Shown here one piece after another: positions 58,839-64,000 of a stretch of 64,000 nt of DNA (positions are counted from its first letter, which is position 1; each line of letters opens with the position of its first letter). The translations under genes were made by a program, and so were the position numbers. The DNA is from an uncultured Eubacteriales bacterium (lineage in GTDB: Bacteria > Bacillota > Clostridia > Oscillospirales > Oscillospiraceae): assembly GCA_900546485.1 (NCBI GenBank), contig URDK01000004.1, positions 4,958-68,957 of the forward strand, written 5' to 3'. The notes under the pieces are model-generated. The model did not search any database and was not told where the DNA came from. It was given only the letters and a program-made list of their open reading frames with translations.

Positions 58839-59867
58839 TTATTCGGCGGGGTAGTAATCATACACGTTGGCAGCGGTAACCATAACGCCGCTGTGCTCCG
58901 TGAAGGCTTCAGGGTTTTCACCGTTCATGATGGCGTTAACCTTATCAAGCAGCTTGTAGCCGTAAGTGGAAGTCTGAAGGTCAATAGAGCCGTACCAAGT
59001 GCTGTACTCACCGGAGTCTGCATACTGCTTGATGTGATTGAGGAAGGTCTCAGTGCAGTCGCAGGAGAGCAGCATGACGTTCTCAGAAGCTCCAGCGTCA
59101 GCGACAGCATTGACTATTACAGGGGCAAAGGTGTCGGTGCAAGTGATGTAAAGAATGTTCTTAGCGTCGGGATGAGAGGTAAGGACACTGGCGGTATTGG
59201 CTCCGATGGTGCTGGTGTCAAGGCCGGTGTCAATCTTGACCCACTCAACGTCTGCAAGATACTCATATCCGGGAGTAGCCATAAGCGTTTCAACAGCCTT
59301 GTCGGTGCGAGAGGCCATTGCGGGGACAGCATTGTAAGCGTTGGCAGTGATGATAAGATCAATCTTGCCGCCCCACTCCTCGGTAACGGCCTCAGCTGCA
59401 AAGTTTCCAAAGAACTCACCGAGACCGTCATTAGAAGTGCCGTAGCTGTATGCACCCTCAACCGGGCAATTAAAGGCAACCGCCATAAAGGGCATGCCGG
59501 ATTCAACAGCTTCCTCAGCATACGCATTGGCCACTTCTTCAATGGAATAGCCGTCAACGATGATATCTACGTCCTGAGCTATGAGAGAATCATAGGCGGA
59601 GCGCATACCGGCGCTATCCTTAGCAATCTGATAGACCATTTCAACGCCCTGCTCCTCACAAGCAGCAGTAAAGCTCTCAAGGACCTCTTTCCAGAAGCCG
59701 TCGGAAGGATCGGAAGTTATGTATCCAATTTTGTAGCTCGAGGTGTTCTCGCCGTCAGTTGCGGGGGCGTCGCTTGCCTGTGCATCTGCGGGCTCTGAAC
59801 CACAGCCGGACAATACTAGGCAAAAGAGCATAACGATAGCCAGCAGCATAGACAGTTTCTTTTTCAT
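58839..59867 (-). CDS. Sugar-binding lipoprotein of the CUT2 ABC importer
   Basis: A 342-residue periplasmic-binding-protein-type lipoprotein. The signal KKKLSMLLAIVMLFCLVLSG precedes the lipidated Cys at residue 22. The binding domain starts at YKIGYITSDPSDGFWKEV near 45, with DIIVDGYSIEEVANAY near 100. It is the first gene of the operon, with AGGAGGAG upstream and a long AT-rich control region. The ligand cannot be read from sequence; neighbours suggest a glycoside or polyol. Confidence 0.92.
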   Translation of the reverse strand: MKKKLSMLLAIVMLFCLVLSGCGSEPADAQASDAPATDGENTSSYKIGYITSDPSDGFWKEVLESFTAACEEQGVEMVYQIAKDSAGMRSAYDSLIAQDVDIIVDGYSIEEVANAYAEEAVESGMPFMAVAFNCPVEGAYSYGTSNDGLGEFFGNFAAEAVTEEWGGKIDLIITANAYNAVPAMASRTDKAVETLMATPGYEYLADVEWVKIDTGLDTSTIGANTASVLTSHPDAKNILYITCTDTFAPVIVNAVADAGASENVMLLSCDCTETFLNHIKQYADSGEYSTWYGSIDLQTSTYGYKLLDKVNAIMNGENPEAFTEHSGVMVTAANVYDYYPAE

Positions 59868-59946
59868 TTGTTTCTCCTCCTGTTTAAATTAATTCTTCTA
59901 CTCATTTAAATTTAATGAGCTTATGCGACACATTAATAGCTTTCAC

Positions 59947-60052
59947 AATTTTGCAATTTGCATCAATATCGATTACTTACTGATGACATGATAACCGAGA
60001 ATTTTGCAATTATCAACATTATTTTGCGTTTTCTTGCGCTTACTTTGCAATT
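59947..60052. repeat. Cluster of AATTTTGCAATT-type repeats, candidate DeoR operators
   Basis: The 12-mer AATTTTGCAATT occurs exactly twice (59947-59958 and 60000-60011). Related copies TATTTTGCGTTT, TTTCTTGCGCTT and TACTTTGCAATT follow. Their TTGC cores at 60004, 60024, 60034 and 60045 are spaced 20, 10 and 11 bp, so they fall on one face of the helix. Confidence 0.6.
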
Positions 60053-60141
60053 TTGTGACTTTAAACAGATTTAGGTTCAAATTTTCTCCCTAAAGAAACA
60101 GATAACTGTTAATTATTGTTATTTCAAAGTGAAGATTAATT

Positions 60142-60176
60142 AAAAAAGCAGGCCGTGAACAAGCACGGCCTGCTTT
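60142..60176 (-). terminator. Terminator of the deoR-type gene
   Basis: A perfect 13-bp stem (60145-60157 with 60164-60176), 6-nt loop. On the minus strand it is followed by TTTTTTAATTAA. Confidence 0.88.
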
Positions 60177-60196
60177 CAGATAAGCTGTATACAAAT

Positions 60197-60955
60197 TTAT
60201 ACTACGTCAAAATTGTCAGGGACATTGACCAACTTCGGGCACTTATCACAAATTACCCGTTCAAAATTGTTTAGCGTATCCAACTTACAGAAACTACGGC
60301 GATTTAACTTTCCGGAGTCTAAAAGAAGGTAACAATGATCTCCATTTTGCCTGGCCAAATTTTTAATGGCAAGCGTATCAAGTTCATTTGTGTATGCCAA
60401 GCCCTCATTAAGATCGGCACAAGTACAACTAATAAATACCCGATCGAAGTGAAACTGTTCCAACATCTGCTGAGTAAGAGTACCCACGCTCATGGCATAA
60501 TGCGTGAGGTATGTGCCCCCTATCAGAACAATGTCAGCTACAGGATTGTTCATCGATCGAACAAACAGCTCACTGTGTGTGACAATCTTCACATTACGCT
60601 TTTCCAGGAACTTTGCCAGCGCGGCAGCGCTGGTACCGCCGTCAACAAATATACATTCTCCATCTTGAATATACTCATTGGCTTTTTGGGCCACGCGGAG
60701 TTTTCCCTCAAAATTGAGAGACTTTTTGGCGCGCATGGTCAGCTCTGCGTCATTACTGGATTCGTCGGCTTTTTCGTTCAACTTGGCCCCGCCGGTAACT
60801 CTTTTGAGCTTGCCTTCATTTTCAAGCTTTTCAAAATCTCTTCTGACTGTTGCCTCGGAGATGCCAAGTTCTTTTGCGACGTCCTTTAGGTTAATTATAC
60901 CTTTCTCATTGAGTTGAGAAATAATATATCTTGTTCTTTCTGAAGCAAGCACCAT
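60197..60955 (-). CDS. DeoR/GlpR-family transcriptional regulator
   Basis: A 252-residue repressor with an N-terminal DeoR helix-turn-helix (RTRYIISQLNEKG, then LKDVAKELGISEATVRRDFEKL near 24-45) and a C-terminal sugar-phosphate sensor domain (CIFVDGGTSAAALAKFL near 98, VLIGGTYLTHYAMSVGTLT near 143). It is closed by its own terminator just upstream of the sugar operon and faces the repeat cluster there, so it is the probable repressor of that operon. The inducer is likely a phosphorylated intermediate. GAGGGGGAGCAC precedes the ATG. Confidence 0.92.
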   Translation of the reverse strand: MVLASERTRYIISQLNEKGIINLKDVAKELGISEATVRRDFEKLENEGKLKRVTGGAKLNEKADESSNDAELTMRAKKSLNFEGKLRVAQKANEYIQDGECIFVDGGTSAAALAKFLEKRNVKIVTHSELFVRSMNNPVADIVLIGGTYLTHYAMSVGTLTQQMLEQFHFDRVFISCTCADLNEGLAYTNELDTLAIKNLARQNGDHCYLLLDSGKLNRRSFCKLDTLNNFERVICDKCPKLVNVPDNFDVV

Positions 60956-60986
60956 GTGCTCCCCCTCACATTTTGAGTACTTCTAT

Positions 60987-61015
60987 AATTTAGATACTAC
61001 TACGTATTTTGCCAA
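60987..61015 (-). promoter_or_regulatory. Candidate promoter of the deoR-type gene (minus strand)
   Basis: Minus strand: TTGGCA (61015-61010), 17 bp, TAAATT (60992-60987). A TTGACA further upstream (61035-61030) with CAAAAT at 18 bp is an alternative. Confidence 0.4.
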
Positions 61016-61031
61016 ATGTCCACAGAAAATG

Positions 61032-61880
61032 TCAAGTTTTAATTGGATTAAGCGCAAAATACTCATAAAACAGCTTCAGCAGAGCGGGCTTGTTGCAGTC
61101 CCACTCAATGTTGAAGCGCGAAGCAGGTACAACGACCATCCAACCGCCGCAAGCGGCACGAAGATCATCCACACTCATGTCGCAGAGCTTGGCGTACTCG
61201 CTCTCATAAGCTCTAACAAAACGCTTAATACTGCCGCGAGCGCTTTGCATTCTTTCCGCACGCTCGGGATCGACCTTCCCCGGCTCGATATTTCCTCCGA
61301 AGTCAAACATTTGGATTGTGCGCGCAACGTCAGCAAATGGATCTCCCGCGCTGGCATCACTCCAGTCAATGGTGAAAATACCGCGTTCATTATAAATCAG
61401 ATTGCCAGGATGATAGTCGTTGTGGCAGAGACTGTTTCCGTCCGGAAGTTTTTCAAGAAGACGCAGCATCCTGTTGGTGAGATCTGAGCCAAGGTTGTAT
61501 TCTGAAAGCCGCAGCAGCCGCTCATACCTCACTTTGCTGTCCTCAAGTCCATCCACTGGACAGCTATGCATATCAAAGTGAACCTTTGCAAATCCCACAG
61601 CCAGCTCTTCAGGAGAAGCTTCACCTGTAACGAGAAGCTTCATCATGCTCTCTCCTTTTATGTATTCCTGGAGCATGGCACGTTTACCTTCATGGTTGTT
61701 CAGATATCCCCTGTATTCAGGCACAAGAATACCACAGCTCTGAACGGTCTGGGTGCAGAGGATTTCTCTTTCTATATCTGCCTGAGGTACATAGTCTCTG
61801 TATATCTTGATGATGTTATCGGCGCCATATAACTCTACATCAGCCGTGAACCCTGTTGTGTTGCGCTCATTATTTTCCAT
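61032..61880 (-). CDS. Aminoglycoside-phosphotransferase-fold kinase
   Basis: A 282-residue APH/choline-kinase-fold protein. The catalytic loop LCHNDYHPGNLIYN is near residues 157-170 and the metal-binding Asp is in FTIDWSDASAGDPFADVART split near 177-196. The hinge-like MLQEYIKGESMMKLL is near 70. In a sugar-catabolic setting it more probably phosphorylates a sugar, polyol or glycoside than an antibiotic, producing the substrate for the aldolase or the inducer of the DeoR-type regulator. The ATG at 61880 has AAAGGGA upstream; an in-frame start 30 bp earlier overlaps its promoter region. Confidence 0.83.
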   Translation of the reverse strand: MENNERNTTGFTADVELYGADNIIKIYRDYVPQADIEREILCTQTVQSCGILVPEYRGYLNNHEGKRAMLQEYIKGESMMKLLVTGEASPEELAVGFAKVHFDMHSCPVDGLEDSKVRYERLLRLSEYNLGSDLTNRMLRLLEKLPDGNSLCHNDYHPGNLIYNERGIFTIDWSDASAGDPFADVARTIQMFDFGGNIEPGKVDPERAERMQSARGSIKRFVRAYESEYAKLCDMSVDDLRAACGGWMVVVPASRFNIEWDCNKPALLKLFYEYFALNPIKT

Positions 61881-61919
61881 GTGCACATCCCTTTCAGTAT
61901 ATTGCAACATTCTGCAAAT

Positions 61920-61948
61920 ATTCTATATCAATTTTGAAAATCCGTCAA
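61920..61948 (-). promoter_or_regulatory. Promoter of the APH-fold kinase gene (minus strand)
   Basis: Minus strand: TTGACG (61948-61943), 17 bp, TAGAAT (61925-61920). Just downstream are two TTGCA-containing copies (within 61901-61917), similar in core to the repeats before the sugar operon. Confidence 0.65.
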
Positions 61949-61961
61949 GTATTTGCACGTG

Positions 61962-61978
61962 AGCAAACTAATTTTGCT
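61962..61978. repeat. Inverted repeat between kinase and recombinase genes
   Basis: AGCAAA (61962-61967), 5 bp, TTTGCT (61973-61978), in the divergent intergenic region. Candidate operator for one or both genes. Confidence 0.35.
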
Positions 61979-62020
61979 GACGAAAATTGAATACAATTAA
62001 GTAAGACTATTGTTGGGGGG

Positions 62021-63478
62021 ATGAGCTTGCAAAAACGTATGGCCGCTGCGTACATAAGAGTATCGACTGAGGAGCAGGCCGAACTTTCACCTGAAAGCCA
62101 AATAGAAGAAATACGACGTTATGCGGAGCGCGAAAACATTGAACTTCTTGATGAGTATATCTATATAGACTCAGGGATATCTGGGAAAAAAGCCGGCAAT
62201 CGGCCGGAATTTATGCGCATGATATCAGTTGCCAAGAGCGCTGGCTGTCCATTTTCAGTGATACTATTATGGAAGTATTCGCGATTTGCGCGCAATCAAG
62301 AAGAGAGTGTGTTCTACAAATCTATACTTCGTTCAAGATGCAGCATAGATGTCATAAGTGTTACTGAACCGCTCATAGACGGTCCTTTTGGAAGCCTGAT
62401 TGAGCGGATAATTGAATGGATGGATGAGTTCTACTCAATTCGCCTTAGTCAGGAAGTTAAACGCAGCATGAAGGTTAATGCTGAGCGCGGCAAGCTTCAA
62501 TGCCCGGCCGCATATGGGTATAAAGCCATTAATGGAGAACTGATTCCAAATGAACTTGAGGCTGAATTTGTGAGGCTAATTTTCAGCAGGTTTAACTCTG
62601 GAAAGGGCACATATAACATCGCACGGGAACTTAATGCTGCCGGGGCAAGGACGCATAGAGGAAATCGATTTGAAAGCCGTACTGTTGAGTACATATTGAG
62701 AAACCCGGTTTATATCGGCCGCCTTCGCTGGAATCCATACGGACATACGGGTAGAGATTTTTCAAAGCCGGGCTTAATAATCTCAGAATCCGGTCATGAG
62801 CCTATCATAAGCATAGCAGACTTTGATGCGGCTCAAGTGCGGTTAAATAGTAAAGATTCATCAGGCCCTCACTCTTTGAGTCAAAAAGGTGAATTAAAGA
62901 GTTGGGCATCAGGACTAATACGATGCGCAAGCTGTGGAGCTAGGCTGGTATTCTCCAAGCCCGACTATTTCAGATGCAGCAATTACATAAGGGGTCGTTG
63001 TCCAAGCTCTCAGCATATCAGAGCCAATCTATTGGAAGGAGCGCTTTTATCTCTGCTTATGTCCGATTCCAGCGGCTCGGCTCCCCTGCTGTTCAATCTG
63101 GTTGAGCGCAAGGAACATATGGGAGAAGAACAGTCCCTGCTTGAGGCCTCCCTGCGAGCTGCAACCTCAAGGCGACGGCGTCTGCGCGACATATACCTGG
63201 AAGGAGAAATAGAAATTGAAGAGTTTTCCCGGCTTAATCGTCAGTTTGATACCGAGATTAAACAGACGCTTGCTAAGATGAATGCACTTCGTTCACAAAA
63301 AAGAGAGCCTGATTGGCAGAATTACCTGCAGAAGTTGGCTTTATCCACTCAATTAAGCTTTGAGCCAGACTTGTATGACATTAAGACACTTAATCAAGCC
63401 GTTCAAGCGGTTATTGAGGAATGTGTTTTTGACAAAAAGGATATGACTTTGGTGATTATGTATCGTCTTGACTTATAG
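62021..63478 (+). CDS. Large serine recombinase, candidate excisionase/integrase of the cotJC element
   Basis: A 485-residue serine recombinase. The catalytic domain (1-150) has the nucleophile Ser15 in AAAYIRVSTEEQ, then DEYIYIDSGISGKKAGNRPEF near 46-66 and WKYSRFARNQEE near 86-97. The recombinase domain (160-270) includes AAYGYKAINGELIPNELEAEFVRLIF split near 165-190. A zinc-ribbon has four Cys (CASC near 303, then C near 322 and 329), and a coiled-coil follows (370-420). It resembles SpoIVCA-type enzymes. It ends 29 bp before the crossover GG in attR. Start ATG at 62021 abuts GGGGGG; a TTG at 62027 has better spacing. No sporulation promoter could be recognised upstream. Confidence 0.93.
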   Translation: MSLQKRMAAAYIRVSTEEQAELSPESQIEEIRRYAERENIELLDEYIYIDSGISGKKAGNRPEFMRMISVAKSAGCPFSVILLWKYSRFARNQEESVFYKSILRSRCSIDVISVTEPLIDGPFGSLIERIIEWMDEFYSIRLSQEVKRSMKVNAERGKLQCPAAYGYKAINGELIPNELEAEFVRLIFSRFNSGKGTYNIARELNAAGARTHRGNRFESRTVEYILRNPVYIGRLRWNPYGHTGRDFSKPGLIISESGHEPIISIADFDAAQVRLNSKDSSGPHSLSQKGELKSWASGLIRCASCGARLVFSKPDYFRCSNYIRGRCPSSQHIRANLLEGALLSLLMSDSSGSAPLLFNLVERKEHMGEEQSLLEASLRAATSRRRRLRDIYLEGEIEIEEFSRLNRQFDTEIKQTLAKMNALRSQKREPDWQNYLQKLALSTQLSFEPDLYDIKTLNQAVQAVIEECVFDKKDMTLVIMYRLDL

Positions 63479-63484
63479 CCTACA

Positions 63485-63530
63485 ATTGCAACCTTATGCC
63501 ATAAGGCGGACCGGATGGTGAGCTGGGAGC
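63485..63530. other. attR, right junction of the intervening element
   Basis: Core GGCGG at 63505-63509, with the crossover GG at 63508-63509. Left of it (63485-63506) is the attP left arm. Right of it cotJC resumes with ACCGGATGGTGAG. The base after GG is A here and G at attL, which places the exchange at GG. Confidence 0.85.
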
Positions 63531-64000
63531 ATCTATTCGGTATTTGAGCCAGAGGTATGCTATGCCCAGCCCCGAGCTCAAGGGGCTTCTGACGGATATC
63601 GGTACCGAGGAACTGGGACACCTCGAGATGATCGGTGCCATTGTCCATCAGCTTACGCGCAACATGACTCCCGAGCAGATCAAAAAAGCCGGTTATGATG
63701 CCTACTTTGTTGATCACACCGCTGGCGTATACCCAACCGCTGCCTCCGGTTCACCCTGGAATGCAGCTGGTATAGGAGTGAAAGGCGACGTCATTGCCGA
63801 CCTCACCGAAGATATGGCCGCCGAGCAGAAGGCCAGAGTTACCTACGACAATATCCTTCGTCTGTGCGACGACCCCGATGTCAGTGACATCATCCGCTTC
63901 CTTCGCGAACGCGAGATCATCCACTATCAGCGCTTTGGCGAAGCGCTGCGCATAGCCTCCGAGAAGCTTGACCAGAAGAACGTATACGCCATCAATCCTG
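63508..64000 (+). CDS. cotJC: cotJC 3' part (spore-coat manganese catalase), continues past the window
   Basis: Read in the frame set by joining to 48018, this encodes GPDGELGASIRYLSQRYAMP, then TDIGTEELGHLEMIGAI (Glu and His manganese ligands), HTAGVYPTAASGSPWNAAG, ARVTYDNILRLCDDPDV, FLREREIIHYQRFGEAL (Glu and His ligands) and ends at KNVYAINP at the window edge. These are the conserved central and C-terminal regions of CotJC, a dimanganese catalase-like coat protein. There is no stop or frameshift in 164 codons, so the coding sequence is maintained despite the split, as expected if it is periodically rejoined. There is no ribosome-binding site or start of its own. Confidence 0.92.

Larger units (their letters stand above)
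59868..60196. promoter_or_regulatory. Control region between deoR-type gene and the sugar operon
   Basis: A 329-bp AT-rich stretch without a gene. It holds the terminator of the deoR-type gene (60142-60176), a cluster of TTTGC-type repeats (59947-60052) and the untranslated leader of the binding-protein gene. A possible minus-strand promoter is TTGTGA, 17 bp, CATAAG just downstream of the first repeat, but it is weak. Confidence 0.55.
48019..63509. mobile_element. Skin-like intervening element in cotJC, 15,491 bp
   Basis: The element separates two in-frame parts of cotJC and carries a large serine recombinase at its right end, ending 29 bp before the crossover. The junctions share GGCGG. Element ends joined give an attP with 22-bp inverted arms around CGGG; host ends joined give an attB that restores CotJC (QYGGPDGEL). 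No phage structural, replication, conjugation or transposase genes are seen. Cargo is a minus-strand sugar-catabolism operon with DeoR regulator, an APH-fold kinase, and a small ORF beside attL. Compositionally it is more AT-rich than its flanks, most clearly at 59.9-62.0 kb. Confidence 0.9.

Noticed and set aside
61032..61880. The APH-fold kinase as an aminoglycoside-resistance gene
   Set aside because: Only the general fold motifs are present, and the gene sits beside a sugar regulator and operon; a metabolic kinase is more likely.
61981..62020. Sporulation-sigma promoter upstream of the serine recombinase
   Set aside because: TGAATA at 61988-61993 resembles a SigF/SigG -35, but no matching -10 lies at the right distance; a SigE or SigK pattern is also absent, so no call is made.
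48019..63509. The cotJC insert as a prophage or conjugative element
   Set aside because: No capsid, tail, terminase, lysis, relaxase, type IV secretion or replication genes were seen; all non-recombinase genes are metabolic or regulatory.

Overview
This window reads as part of the chromosome of an anaerobic, endospore-forming member of the Clostridia, probably a gut Oscillospirales/Ruminococcaceae-type organism. The evidence is moderately high G+C outside a few AT-rich control regions, Bacillus-like housekeeping synteny (tgt-yajC-yrzE, spoIIM-xerD, ruvCAB, trmK-nif3), sporulation genes (spoIIM, spoIVA, a SigH-type sigma factor, cotJ, a CwlD-like amidase) and a PPi-type phosphofructokinase. 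The genus cannot be fixed from sequence alone. No tRNA, rRNA or CRISPR array was recognised.

Layout. 1-17.1 kb is mostly housekeeping on the plus strand: DUF3793 and flavodoxin, a DtxR-type regulator (minus), tgt-yajC-yrzE, spoIIM-xerD, a HAD protein, ruvCAB, a SigH-like sigma factor, two small cysteine-rich proteins, trmK-nif3, a two-component system, a MATE efflux pump behind an apparent variant FMN riboswitch, and spoIVA. 17.1-23.3 kb (minus strand) is a complete vanG-type glycopeptide-resistance set in the order vanR-vanS-vanG-vanXY-vanT. 23.4-27.5 kb holds an aminotransferase, a CwlD-like amidase, radA and a DUF6873 protein. 27.4-38.4 kb is a peptidoglycan-recycling island: anmK (divergent), an AmiE-like serine hydrolase, murQ, nagZ, a three-part sugar ABC importer, a GNAT-like protein, an RpiR/MurR regulator and an Ala-Glu-type dipeptide epimerase. 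38.5-43 kb has a XerC-like recombinase and a DUF4358-MBOAT-DHHW cell-surface acylation cluster. 43-47.4 kb has a P-type ATPase whose catalytic motifs are altered, fba, and a divergent pfp.

The main discovery is at 47.4-64 kb. A spore-coat operon (a cotJA-cotJB fusion followed by cotJC) is interrupted inside cotJC. The first 30 codons plus two bases of cotJC end at 48018. The rest of the gene resumes in the matching frame at 63510 and runs off the window. Between them lies a 15,491-bp element with a large serine recombinase at its right end. Both junctions share a GGCGG core. Joining at the GG dinucleotide restores the cotJC frame, and joining the element's own ends gives an attP-like site with 22-bp inverted arms matching at 17 positions. 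This is the architecture of skin-like sporulation intervening elements, but the cargo is metabolic rather than phage-like: a ribose-type ABC importer, DeoC aldolase, TIM-barrel isomerase, three Gfo/Idh/MocA dehydrogenases, an atypical GH1 glycosidase, an ABM-fold protein, a glycerol-1-phosphate dehydrogenase homologue, a DeoR regulator and an APH-fold kinase. A 56-codon ORF next to attL is a candidate directionality factor. Whether the element excises during sporulation is inferred, not shown.
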